Assembly: GCA_963923035.1 (NCBI GenBank)
Contig: CAWUKT010000024.1
Location: 1 to 64,000, forward strand
From: CAWUKT01 sp963923035
Lineage (GTDB): Bacteria > Bacteroidota > Bacteroidia > J057 > JADKCL01
Direction: 5' to 3'
Length of the DNA: 64,000 bases
A model generated the notes under the pieces. The model worked only from the letters and a program-made list of their open reading frames with translations, had not been told where the DNA came from and searched no databases. Positions 17,250 through 25,283 of this stretch are shown piece after piece; the first letter of the stretch is position 1, and every line of letters starts with the position of its first letter. The position numbers were made by a program, and so were the translations under genes.

Positions 17250-19592
17250 TCAGGGGACAATGATGGGCAGGGTTCGGGAAAATGCCAAACTCCTCACTTC
17301 CACCCAATACATCCCGGAATGGAGGCCTTGCAGGGAAATAGATTCCTGAATTGGGCCCGCTTCTGCTGAAGTCGACCATGTCCTGATTTCACGTCCCATT
17401 CCGTCCAGCACCCGCCACTTCAATTGGTCCGGGAATTCAAGGTGGCCTTCCACCTGCACCCATCCCTGCTGGGCCGGCTGGGGAAACAATGTCCATTTTC
17501 CTCCTATCTCTTCATCATTGCCCACAATCACCAATTCCACCGCTGATTTTCCCTTGCACCCATTCAACCCTTCCACTTCCACCGAATAGTTCCCATTGAA
17601 CGCCGCGACATGGACCGGCGTCGTCTCCCCCACCAACGGGCTGTTGTTGTAGAGCCATTGGTAGCTGAGGTAGCCCACCTGGGTGGAGAGTGTATTCCCA
17701 CTCCGGAAAATGTCGGGGGTGGGCAGGGAATCCAGCTCCAAATTGATCGAGGCTGAATTGGTGCAGCCGTTGGTCGCGGTGACGGTCACGGCATAGGTTC
17801 CGCTGTTGGCGACGGGGATACTGGACGTCTGCCCGCCATTGGCCCAGAGGTAGGTGGGGAAATTGCCGGTGCTGAGGGTGACGACCTCACCCTCGCACGC
17901 AGGCAGACCATTGACTGTGATGCTGGGAAATGGAACCGCGCCCAGATTGACCACGTAGGTGTCGCGGGCCGTGCATTGGTTGATGTCCTGGATTTCGACG
18001 TCGTAAAATCCGGAGAATCCCACCGCCAGTTGGGCGGTGCTGTCCCCGGTGTTCCACACCACTTGTTGCCAGCCGGGGCCCACATCCAGGATCACCGTGT
18101 CCCCCTGGCAGGGCGACGAATCGGACGCCACAATGGCCACCTGCGGGGTCGGCGCCACCGCCGCAAAGAAGGTATCCTTCAGTACACAAGTCCCCAGGGT
18201 TGCATGGCTGACAATCACGTCGCCAGTGTTGAGAGAAGTGGTCATCCAAATGGAATCGGGACCACTCTGCTGGAGCACCAGGTTGCGGAAGAAATCGTAC
18301 TGGGTATAGCCGGTCGGGAGCATGAAGTTGACGGGTTCATCTTCGCAAATGACTGGGGGATCGGCCAGGAGAATGGGGTCCTGAGGCAGAGGATTGAGTT
18401 GGGAAATGCCGATGGAGGGCTTTACGGTGGGAAATGGCATAAGGGTGTCCATGATGGAACCGGCTTCGCCGGGCTGGCCCGGCTCTTGGGAGCCGTTGCT
18501 GCCGCCCGGGCCACCGTCTGCGGTGACGATGGCGCTGTTCTTGAGCCATTGTCCGTACCGCAATTTCACCCGGCCACCGCCGCCACCGCCGCCATCGTCA
18601 TTCGATGCAGAAAATCCCTGGGAACCTCCTCCCCCATCGACCTCGATGCTTCCCGATAAGTCCAGAAATTTACCCACCATTTGAACGCCCCCTCCGGCTC
18701 CACCACCTCCACCTTGGTTCGTCCCCGGCTGTTGCCCTGCTTCCCCATTGCACATCAATGGACCTTGCAAACGAATGCTCTCGGCCCGCAAATCCAGCGC
18801 ACCTCCTCCAGCCCCGCCCAAACGAACCGGGCTGCTCCCTCCCGAGCTGCCCACGTCCAAATCCAAGCCATCTTTGGTCCCGTAGGCCATTCCTCCCGCT
18901 CCCGGCGTATCGGCAAAATCGTACCCGCCATTTCCTCCTTTTCCTCCGTACGCGCCTCCCCCCGCTCCGGCATTGACCGAGGTTGTTCCAGCTCCCATTC
19001 CATTCCCCGACTGCCCCAGGATTGGTTGCGCAGCTCCCCTCCCATTGCCCATGACCACCCCGTCAAGGATGATATTCCGCGCCTCCACCGTGACTTTTGC
19101 ATTCCCGCCCAGAAACAAGGTATCAGCACTCTCCAATTCAAACCAATCAAAATTATTGGTGCCGGAAAGCGTCACATTTCCCTGACTTACGAGGGCGTTG
19201 GGAAAGGTCGTAGAAAGATCGGAACCGGGATTGGCGGTTGGATTTCCGTGGTACAGGAAAAAATGGAGGCTGTCCAAAGCGTTCACCCCGGGAATCCGGA
19301 CCCAAATGCGGGTCGAATCGGTGTTCAGGTCCGATTCAATGAAATAGGGAAATGGGAGAACGCCACAACTGTCCGAAAAGCGCAGGTCGCGGCCATCCGC
19401 TTCCAACAATTGATTGGAGATGAGGGATTGGGTATCGACAAAGAAAAGGATGGGGTAATTCGCCCGGTTGGTTCCTGCTTCCTCCACTGCCACCACCGGA
19501 ATCCGGTGGCTCCACGCCCCCAACTGGGCGGTACCCGGAGCATGAAGCATTTGCAAAAGCAGCAGGACAAGTGGAAGCCGCAACCAATTCAT
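17250..19592 (-). CDS. DUF2341 and Gly-rich surface protein with T9SS-like sorting domain
   Basis: An exported protein of 780 aa from the ATG at 19592 (signal peptide MNWLRLPLVLLLLQ...GTAQ). Residues about 20-130 resemble DUF2341 (NYPILFFVDTQ, GRDLRFSD, WVRIPGVNALDSLHFFLYHGNPTA). There follows a Gly/Ala-rich stretch (about 170-390) of GAGG/GGGG-type repeats, then Ig-like/PKD-like repeats each with a Cys pair (CQGDTVILDVG, CEGEVVTLSTG). The C-terminus (KWTLFPQPAQQGW...GMYWVEV) is a T9SS-type sorting domain with FPQPA in place of the usual YPNPA. It is convergent with the preceding FG-GAP gene. Adhesin-like; the role is unknown. Confidence 0.82.
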   Translation of the reverse strand: MNWLRLPLVLLLLQMLHAPGTAQLGAWSHRIPVVAVEEAGTNRANYPILFFVDTQSLISNQLLEADGRDLRFSDSCGVLPFPYFIESDLNTDSTRIWVRIPGVNALDSLHFFLYHGNPTANPGSDLSTTFPNALVSQGNVTLSGTNNFDWFELESADTLFLGGNAKVTVEARNIILDGVVMGNGRGAAQPILGQSGNGMGAGTTSVNAGAGGGAYGGKGGNGGYDFADTPGAGGMAYGTKDGLDLDVGSSGGSSPVRLGGAGGGALDLRAESIRLQGPLMCNGEAGQQPGTNQGGGGGAGGGVQMVGKFLDLSGSIEVDGGGGSQGFSASNDDGGGGGGGRVKLRYGQWLKNSAIVTADGGPGGSNGSQEPGQPGEAGSIMDTLMPFPTVKPSIGISQLNPLPQDPILLADPPVICEDEPVNFMLPTGYTQYDFFRNLVLQQSGPDSIWMTTSLNTGDVIVSHATLGTCVLKDTFFAAVAPTPQVAIVASDSSPCQGDTVILDVGPGWQQVVWNTGDSTAQLAVGFSGFYDVEIQDINQCTARDTYVVNLGAVPFPSITVNGLPACEGEVVTLSTGNFPTYLWANGGQTSSIPVANSGTYAVTVTATNGCTNSASINLELDSLPTPDIFRSGNTLSTQVGYLSYQWLYNNSPLVGETTPVHVAAFNGNYSVEVEGLNGCKGKSAVELVIVGNDEEIGGKWTLFPQPAQQGWVQVEGHLEFPDQLKWRVLDGMGREIRTWSTSAEAGPIQESISLQGLHSGMYWVEVRSLAFSRTLPIIVP

Positions 19593-19646
19593 TGGTTTAA
19601 AAATACGCTTCCCCAGCAAAGCAGGAAAACAATTCCCGAATGGAAC

Positions 19647-20507
19647 TTACTCGTAGGTGTAAAAACCCCGTCCGGTCTTCCATCCGTAGTGGCCGGCGTC
19701 GACTTTTTTCTGCTGGACGCGGCTGGGGCGGAACTTTTCGTCCTGAAAAAAGGAATTGTACAGGGATTTGGTGACCTCGTGGTTGGTCTCGATGCCGATC
19801 AGATCCATCAGGCGGAAGGGGCCCATCCGGAATCCGCTCGACTCCATCAAGCGGTCAATCGCGGCGTGGTCAGCGACATTCTCTTCGAGCACCTTCAGGC
19901 TCTCCACATAGAAGTGGCGGGCCACCCGGTTCACGATGAAACCGGGCTCATCTTTCGCCTGAACCGGCTTCTTCCGCATTCTACCGGCCAATGCAAATGT
20001 GACCTCAGCCACTTCCGGCGCCGTCATTTCCCCCGAAATCACCTCCACCAGCTTCATGATCGGAGCCGGATTGAAGAAGTGCATGCCCACAAATTGGGCC
20101 GGACGTTCCAAGCCCACCGCAATCTGGGTAATCGGAATGGTTGAGGTATTGGAGGCAATGATGGTATCGGCCTCATTCTGGGCTTCGATGCTCCGCAGCA
20201 CCTTCCGCTTCAGGTCCAGATTCTCCAGGATCGCTTCCACGATGAAATCCGCCTTCAACAAGGCGACATCGGTACCGATTTGAATCCGTCCAATGATCTT
20301 CGGCTTGTCTTCCGGGGCGATTTTCTTCCGCTCGATGGACTTGCCAAGGAACTTGTCAAAATAGGCCGCCGCTTTGTCGAGGACTTCCTGCTTGATGTCT
20401 ACCAGGGTGACCTGGTACCCGTTCATGGCCGCAGCCAGGGCAATGCCGCTGCCCATCACGCCCGCACCCAGAATCCCAATGTGTTGAATATCGTCAATGG
20501 TTTTCAT
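19647..20507 (-). CDS. 3-hydroxyacyl-CoA (3-hydroxybutyryl-CoA) dehydrogenase
   Basis: NAD-dependent oxidation of 3-hydroxyacyl-CoA to 3-ketoacyl-CoA, in fatty-acid or butyrate-type metabolism. It is 286 aa from the ATG at 20507; the longer open frame runs into pheS. The Rossmann motif is GILGAGVMGSGIA (about 11-23) with the NAD-selecting Asp in TLVDI. The catalytic His/Glu motif reads HFFNPAPIMKLVEVI. The C-terminal domain has FIVNRVARHFYVESL. It starts five nt after the pheS stop, so it is probably co-transcribed with pheS although unrelated in function. Confidence 0.93.
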   Translation of the reverse strand: MKTIDDIQHIGILGAGVMGSGIALAAAMNGYQVTLVDIKQEVLDKAAAYFDKFLGKSIERKKIAPEDKPKIIGRIQIGTDVALLKADFIVEAILENLDLKRKVLRSIEAQNEADTIIASNTSTIPITQIAVGLERPAQFVGMHFFNPAPIMKLVEVISGEMTAPEVAEVTFALAGRMRKKPVQAKDEPGFIVNRVARHFYVESLKVLEENVADHAAIDRLMESSGFRMGPFRLMDLIGIETNHEVTKSLYNSFFQDEKFRPSRVQQKKVDAGHYGWKTGRGFYTYE

Positions 20508-20512
20508 GGCGC

Positions 20513-21523
20513 TTAGTAAGGAGTAATGGTTTCGAATTGCTTGAGGAAGCGGAGGTCGTTTTGGGAGAATAAGCGGAGGTCGTTGACGCCGTAGACCAGC
20601 ATCGCGATTCGCTCCAGGCCCATGCCGAAGGCATAACCGCTGTATTCGGCCGGGTCGATCCCACAATTTTCCAGCACCGCCGGATCCACCATGCCACAGC
20701 CCATGATCTCCACCCAACCGGTATGCTTACAGACGTTGCAGCCTTTGCCGCCGCAAATCATGCAACTCACGTCCATCTCCGCGGAAATCTCCGTGAAGGG
20801 GAAGAACGACGGGCGCAACTTGACCTTGGTATGGGAACCAAACATCTTCTTGGCGAAGTAATCGAGGACCTGGACCATGTCGGGGAAGCTGACGTTCCGG
20901 TCGATGTAGAGGCCTTCGACCTGGTGGAAGTAGGCATGGGCACGGGCCGAAACGGTCTCGTTCCGGAATACTTTCCCGGGCGCCAAAATCCTAATGGGTG
21001 GCTGCTGGGTCTCCATCACGCGGATCTGGACGTTGGAGGTATGGGTCCGCAGTACGTGGCCGTCGGGGAGGAAGAAGGTATCCTGCATGTCCCGGGCCGG
21101 ATGGTCCTCGGGAATATTGAGGGCCGAGAAGTTGTGCCAATCGTCCTCGATCTCGGGACCGTTCTCGATGGTGAAGCCAATTTCTTCGAAGATTCCGATG
21201 ATTCGCTGCCGGATGATGCTGAGGGGGTGGCGGCTGCCCTGGAAAAACGGCTCACCCGGCAGGGTGAGGTCGTCGGGCTGGTTCACCGGCTTGTTGGCCT
21301 TGGCTTGCTGTTGCAGCGCCTGCCAACGGGATTGTCCCAACTGCTTCAACTCATTCAGCAACTTGCCGTACTTCGCCTTTTCCGGGCCTGGCAACGCCTT
21401 AAAGTCCTCGAACAAGGCGTTGATCGCGCCTTTTTTCGCGGTGAACTGGCGTTTGAATTCGTCGGCATCGGTCCCTTCCCAGGCCTCAATGGCCGAGCGG
21501 ATCTCTTCGATTTTCTGGTCCAT
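20513..21523 (-). CDS. pheS: Phenylalanyl-tRNA synthetase alpha subunit
   Basis: The catalytic alpha chain of the (alpha-beta)2 enzyme that charges tRNA-Phe. It is 336 aa. The N-terminal coiled coil (about 1-85) is followed by the class II core: motif 1 region HPLSIIRQRIIGIFEEIGF, motif 2 with FRNETVSARAHAYFHQVEGL, and motif 3 GYAFGMGLERIAML. A Cys cluster (CMICGGKGCNVC, about 253-264) is seen in this subfamily. pheT is not adjacent. Upstream are a TATTTTTG element four nt before the ATG and, further out, a terminator-like hairpin that could attenuate transcription. Confidence 0.96.
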   Translation of the reverse strand: MDQKIEEIRSAIEAWEGTDADEFKRQFTAKKGAINALFEDFKALPGPEKAKYGKLLNELKQLGQSRWQALQQQAKANKPVNQPDDLTLPGEPFFQGSRHPLSIIRQRIIGIFEEIGFTIENGPEIEDDWHNFSALNIPEDHPARDMQDTFFLPDGHVLRTHTSNVQIRVMETQQPPIRILAPGKVFRNETVSARAHAYFHQVEGLYIDRNVSFPDMVQVLDYFAKKMFGSHTKVKLRPSFFPFTEISAEMDVSCMICGGKGCNVCKHTGWVEIMGCGMVDPAVLENCGIDPAEYSGYAFGMGLERIAMLVYGVNDLRLFSQNDLRFLKQFETITPY

Positions 21524-21527
21524 GGGT

Positions 21528-21535
21528 CAAAAATA
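21528..21535 (-). promoter_or_regulatory. pheS -7 element (TATTTTTG), near-leaderless
   Basis: On the minus strand TATTTTTG ends four bases before the pheS ATG. This is the same near-leaderless spacing as at metG and purC. A TTG lies 24 nt upstream, longer than the usual 19-21. Confidence 0.45.
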
Positions 21536-21587
21536 GAAAAAAGGTTTCGTTTGCCCTGACAACCTCCGTTTTTTCATTTACGAAAGT

Positions 21588-21647
21588 CTATATAAAAAAA
21601 GAGCCCCCCTTTGGTGGGGGGGCAACATGAAAAGAATCAAAAATCAC
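21588..21647 (-). CDS. Possible leader peptide upstream of pheS (19 aa)
   Basis: A GTG-initiated frame with four Phe codons among 19 residues (MIFDSFHVAPPPKGGSFFI). It runs through the hairpin at 21594-21623 and ends about 65 nt before pheS. A Phe-rich peptide spanning a terminator is the pattern of ribosome-mediated attenuation. The Phe codons are not consecutive before the hairpin, and pheS has a closer promoter, so this is speculative. Confidence 0.2.
   Translation of the reverse strand: MIFDSFHVAPPPKGGSFFI
21594..21623 (-). terminator. Terminator-like hairpin between the MFS gene and pheS
   Basis: On the minus strand GCCCCCC (21623-21617) pairs with GGGGGGC (21609-21603), followed by TCTTTTTTTA. 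It is a textbook intrinsic terminator, but it lies about 240 nt beyond the MFS stop and only 70 nt before pheS. It may therefore be an attenuator, or may end a small transcript starting near the TATATTTG at 21763-21756. Confidence 0.75.
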
Positions 21648-21863
21648 CCTCTAATAAATCTTGAGAAAAGCTATATTATTTCTTAACTGTATTGCTTATT
21701 TAAAGAACGCTGTCTAAAATTTCAATTCGTTAATTCTCTTAACCTTTAACTGTCCCAAATATAGGTCTAAATCGTTTTCAGGAGTTTTGTTTTCGTTTAA
21801 TTGAGATAAACTTTAGATCAATGGATTGAAAATGGGGATGAATAAATCGGATTTTTCTGAGGC
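21624..21863. other. AT-rich non-coding stretch upstream of pheS
   Basis: Together with 21524-21623 this makes a 340-nt gap without a standard gene. It is markedly AT-richer than its surroundings. On the minus strand TATATTTG (21763-21756) could be a -7 element giving a transcript of about 150 nt that ends at the 21594-21623 hairpin. No matching -33 TTG was found. It could be a pheS leader or a small RNA. Confidence 0.4.
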
Positions 21864-23090
21864 TTAACGTCGGATCAACAAAAAGGCAAACCAGGCCAGA
21901 AAAACGAGTCCTGCGCCCGTAAAAGTAGGCAGCGCACTGTCGAACGCCGTCAAAAACCCCGATATGATCGGCGGAACGGTCAATCCAATCGACGCAATGG
22001 ATTGGTTGATCCCAAGCACCTTTCCCTGCTCGCTCGGTGAAGCCTCGTCGGAAACCATTGCATCGAGAACGGTTTTCGAAATTCCCCGGCTGAGGGCGAT
22101 GAAGGGAATGATGGCGTAAATCATCCATACTTCCCCCGGAATCACCACCGCCGCCAGCGTCACAGACAGCAGCAGCAACAACACCCGCAGAATCGGTCCT
22201 CGCTCAAACCATTTGATCACCAGACGCACCAACCCGCCTTGCACCAACGCTATACAGACGCCCACATACCCATACAGCAATCCAATGTCCATTTCCTCGA
22301 ACCCAAAGCGGTTGACAAGGTAGACCTGGAAAAATTGGGTGAAAAAAGCGAATCCGGTCGCGGTCAGGAACACAATGGTGAACAATCCCCGCAGCGACTT
22401 CATTTTGAGGGCTGCGCCCAGGTTTTGGAAGCCCGACAGTGGGTTGATGGGACTCGGATTGGGGGCGGAAAGGGTCTCCCGGAACAGCAATACAATGAGG
22501 AGAAGGTTCACGGCAAACAATCCCGCCGACACCCAAAACGGAACCGCGGGATCAAACCAGCTGACCAGTTTTTCATTTGCCAGGACTCCACCCAGAAACG
22601 GCCCGATCACAAAGCCAAATCCCCCCATCATCCCGATCAGGCCGAAGTTTTGGGCCTTCTTCTCCTGGCAACTCAGGTCCGCTACTGCTGAATAAACGAT
22701 CGAGATGCTGCCTCCGGTGAAGCCATCTAATATGCGGGATCCGAAGGCCAGCCAAAGGTCATTGGTGAGGATCGCGTACCCGAACAGGAGGTACCCGACC
22801 ATGCTCCCGGTCAGTGACAGGAGCAGCAGCCGTTTCCGACCGTAGCGGTCGGACAAGGCGCCCAGAATCGGAGCTCCGATGAACTGAAAGAAGGGATAGG
22901 TGGCAATCAACAGGCCGAAAATGACCTCGCGGTCGTGGAGGTCGTAGATCGGCGGCACCAGTCCCGAATTGTTGTCGACGATGAGCGGAGACAGGACGGG
23001 AATGATGATGGCGATGCCCAGGAAATCCAGGAATGAGGCCAGGTAGACCGGGAACAGTTGGGCGGTTTTGGGGGAGTTGGTGGTGGTCAT
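21864..23090 (-). CDS. MFS transporter, Tet(A)/TCR-like drug:H+ antiporter family
   Basis: A 408-aa inner-membrane permease with 12 predicted helices. Between helices 2 and 3 is the MFS signature GALSDRYGRKRLLLL. The fold is split by a loop around residue 200 (FRETLSAPNPSPINPL), as in the 12-TM tetracycline-type exporters. The substrate cannot be deduced; closely similar Bacteroidota proteins are annotated as TCR/Tet family. It is divergent from the EamA transporter gene across a 132-nt shared regulatory region. Its minus-strand transcript has no terminator close to its stop. Confidence 0.9.
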   Translation of the reverse strand: MTTTNSPKTAQLFPVYLASFLDFLGIAIIIPVLSPLIVDNNSGLVPPIYDLHDREVIFGLLIATYPFFQFIGAPILGALSDRYGRKRLLLLSLTGSMVGYLLFGYAILTNDLWLAFGSRILDGFTGGSISIVYSAVADLSCQEKKAQNFGLIGMMGGFGFVIGPFLGGVLANEKLVSWFDPAVPFWVSAGLFAVNLLLIVLLFRETLSAPNPSPINPLSGFQNLGAALKMKSLRGLFTIVFLTATGFAFFTQFFQVYLVNRFGFEEMDIGLLYGYVGVCIALVQGGLVRLVIKWFERGPILRVLLLLLSVTLAAVVIPGEVWMIYAIIPFIALSRGISKTVLDAMVSDEASPSEQGKVLGINQSIASIGLTVPPIISGFLTAFDSALPTFTGAGLVFLAWFAFLLIRR

Positions 23091-23187
23091 GATCGGATAG
23101 GGACAAAACTAGCGAATGGGCAAGGTGTTTCAATTGGAGGAAAAGAAATTTTGTGGGTTAAATCGATAAAATAGGGCTTCTTTTCCC

Positions 23188-23217
23188 TTGCGGATGCCCT
23201 CCAAATCCCTATCTTCG
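23188..23217 (+). promoter_or_regulatory. Promoter of the EamA transporter gene, near-leaderless
   Basis: TTG (23188-23190), a 19-nt spacer, then TATCTTCG (23210-23217, one mismatch to TAnnTTTG), ending five nt before the ATG at 23223. Transcription would start at about the first codon. Confidence 0.65.
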
Positions 23218-23222
23218 CAGCA

Positions 23223-24098
23223 ATGAACGCGACCAAGAAGGCATACCTCCAATTGCATACTGCTGTATTGCTGTTTGGGTTGACGGGAATTTTGGGCGAC
23301 TTGATCGAGCTTCCCAAAACGACCCTGACGTGGTGGCGTATGGGGCTGGCGACGCTGGGCCTGCTGGTGATTCCAGGTCTGCTGCCCAAGCTCCGGGCCA
23401 TTCCGACCCGGGCCCGATGGCAAATGGTCGGCATCGGCGGCATCATTGCCGCGCACTGGGTTACCTTCTTCGGCGGCATCGCCCTCACCAATGTCTCGGT
23501 GGCCCTCGCCTGCATGGCCACAGCGAGCTTTTTCACGGCCATCCTCGAGCCGATCATCCTTCCCCGCAAAGTGCGGTGGTTCGAATTGGCCCTCGGCATT
23601 TTCGTGGTTCCGGGCATCATCCTCATCCAAAACAGCACCGATTTCGGTCTTTGGGGCGTTGTGGTCTCGCTCATCTCGGCCTTCCTGGCCGCCACCTTCA
23701 GTGTCCTCAACAAGAAATTGGTCACGGGCTACGACAGCACCGCCACCACCGTCCTGGAGTTGGGAGCTGGTTTTCTCATCCTCACCATTCTCCTGCCCGT
23801 TTTTTACTATTTCCAACCCGATGGCGCCTTTCTTCCCTCGACCATGGATTTCCTCTGGCTCGTCATCCTCGCCCTCGCCTGCACTTCATTTGCCTTTGTC
23901 ATTTCCCTGGCTGCCCTCCGCGAATTGTCTTCATTCACCGTCAACCTGTCCATCAACCTCGAACCGATCTACACCATTGTCCTCGCTTTTGTCCTGTTCC
24001 ACGAACACAAAGAAGTCAGTTGGCCCTTTTACCTCGGCGCCGGGATGATCATCCTCGCCGTCGGCTGTTATCCGATTCTGAATCGGAGATTTGGCTGA
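23223..24098 (+). CDS. EamA/DMT family transporter
   Basis: A 291-aa inner-membrane protein with ten predicted helices in two EamA repeats (about 10-138 and 155-287). Typical features are the ITWWRMGLA-like helix-2 segment (here LTWWRMGLATLGLL) and the second-repeat end LEPIYTIVLAFVLFHEH. Family members export amino acids, nucleobases or other metabolites; the substrate is unknown. It has its own promoter and a weak terminator at 24141-24169. Confidence 0.92.
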   Translation: MNATKKAYLQLHTAVLLFGLTGILGDLIELPKTTLTWWRMGLATLGLLVIPGLLPKLRAIPTRARWQMVGIGGIIAAHWVTFFGGIALTNVSVALACMATASFFTAILEPIILPRKVRWFELALGIFVVPGIILIQNSTDFGLWGVVVSLISAFLAATFSVLNKKLVTGYDSTATTVLELGAGFLILTILLPVFYYFQPDGAFLPSTMDFLWLVILALACTSFAFVISLAALRELSSFTVNLSINLEPIYTIVLAFVLFHEHKEVSWPFYLGAGMIILAVGCYPILNRRFG

Positions 24099-24140
24099 TT
24101 GTAAACCTGAGATTTCCTCCGTTTAAAAATGTACAAATCA

Positions 24141-24169
24141 GCCCCTGAAACGCTTCAAGGGCCTATTTT
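24141..24169 (+). terminator. Probable terminator of the EamA gene
   Basis: GCCCcTGAA (24141-24149) pairs with TTCAaGGGC (24154-24162) with one mismatch and a four-base loop, followed by CTATTTT. It lies 43 nt after the stop. Confidence 0.5.
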
Positions 24170-24202
24170 CCCTTTAAAATAATTCTCACAATTGCCCATT
24201 TA

Positions 24203-24239
24203 CTTTGACAGAACCTGTCAAAGGTCGGCCGTATATTTA
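24203..24239 (+). promoter_or_regulatory. Palindromic operator candidate next to a -7-like element
   Basis: CTTTGACAG (24203-24211), AAC, CTGTCAAAG (24215-24223) is a perfect 9-bp inverted repeat. TATATTTA (24232-24239), one base off TAnnTTTG, follows. The palindrome covers the -33 region of this putative promoter, as expected for a repressor or activator site controlling the gene at 24356. Confidence 0.5.
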
Positions 24240-24250
24240 TAATGTAAGGA

Positions 24251-24318
24251 AGAGGGAAAAGGCCCCAACCATAACAAACGCCATAGCAAACACCTCCCAT
24301 CCCGGGCCTTTTCCCTCT
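24251..24318 (+). repeat. 15-bp perfect inverted repeat in the 5' leader of the 24356 gene
   Basis: 24251-24265 (AGAGGGAAAAGGCCC) is exactly complementary to 24304-24318, separated by 38 nt of A/C-rich sequence. It lies between the putative promoter and the ATG at 24356 and has no T-run, so it is a leader stem-loop rather than a terminator. It might control mRNA stability or translation. Confidence 0.6.
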
Positions 24319-24355
24319 CGATGACGAAGCAGTCAAATAACATAACCATACCTAT

Positions 24356-25138
24356 ATGACGAACATTTTGATCCAGGGAATTGCTTCCTGGAAATTGCGC
24401 CGCCTCATTGATGCCCTCAACTCCTTTCAAATGGCAACTCAATTGGCGGAGGCAGTCGAAGCTGAACTTCCCGCAGGATTTCAATTCGACGAAATGCTGG
24501 CCCAGGCGATCCTTGATCAACGGGCTTTGCTGAAGGGGGGCCGCTACTCCGACGCATCTCAACTCGATGCCGTTCCCGGCCTGACCCCATCCGATCTCGA
24601 CAATTTGGTTCTGGCATTTGGATTGCCTTCGGCTGAATTGTTCGTGCGGAGCATGTACGACGGAGTGATTTTGCAAAACTGGCAACTGGCGTACGACCGG
24701 ACTGAATTCCCGGACGAGATTACGTTCTCGGAATTGGTCGACGATCCCAATGCCTTTGACAAGTGGCTTCTCCGCCGGGTCAAACAACTGGTGGAAGCCC
24801 GCACAGGATCGTCCCAAACTGCCAAGGCGGCGCGAAAATCGCTGCGCATGGCCTGTCCGGAGACGTTTCCCAGTGGCAATGTCGCTTCTTACGCCCTCGC
24901 GCTCTGGTTTTACCGCTTTGACCAAGACAACTGGTTCAGCTTTGACCAGGTGCGCACCGAAACCGAACGGTACCTCGATTATTTCGTGTTGTTCAACGAC
25001 CGAACCGAATTGAGGCTGTATACGGGTTTCGAAAACGCGGGTACACTGTCCACGGCCATCACGGTGACCGGCTTGCCGGTCGTGGTGAACTACGCCGAGC
25101 GTGCCATCACCATCTGGTCGGCGTCCTTGTTTGACTAG
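24356..25138 (+). CDS. Unrecognised protein with helix-hairpin-helix-like segment
   Basis: A 260-aa soluble protein of unknown function with no signal peptide or membrane segment. Residues about 58-90 (ILDQRALLKGGRYSDASQLDAVPGLTPSDLDNLVLAFG) read like a helix-hairpin-helix of the ComEA type, where the AVPGLTPSDL hairpin would contact DNA or a protein partner. The C-terminal third is rich in aromatic residues and beta-prone (LALWFYRFDQDNWFSF, LRLYTGFENAGTL). The gene is isolated, between a structured leader (palindrome 24203-24223, stem 24251-24318) and dacB. The leader suggests regulated expression. I cannot assign a role. Confidence 0.7.
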   Translation: MTNILIQGIASWKLRRLIDALNSFQMATQLAEAVEAELPAGFQFDEMLAQAILDQRALLKGGRYSDASQLDAVPGLTPSDLDNLVLAFGLPSAELFVRSMYDGVILQNWQLAYDRTEFPDEITFSELVDDPNAFDKWLLRRVKQLVEARTGSSQTAKAARKSLRMACPETFPSGNVASYALALWFYRFDQDNWFSFDQVRTETERYLDYFVLFNDRTELRLYTGFENAGTLSTAITVTGLPVVVNYAERAITIWSASLFD

Positions 25139-25283
25139 GAGGTACGCCCCCCCAATTGCCCCGGGCCTGGTTTCAGGTTCGGGGCTTCCCTTTGCCCTTG
25201 ATGACCGACTCCACGGATTTATTTTTCATTCTCCATGTCCGTTCTCCCCAACCCCCTTATCTTGCAATCCGTAACCTAGACCA

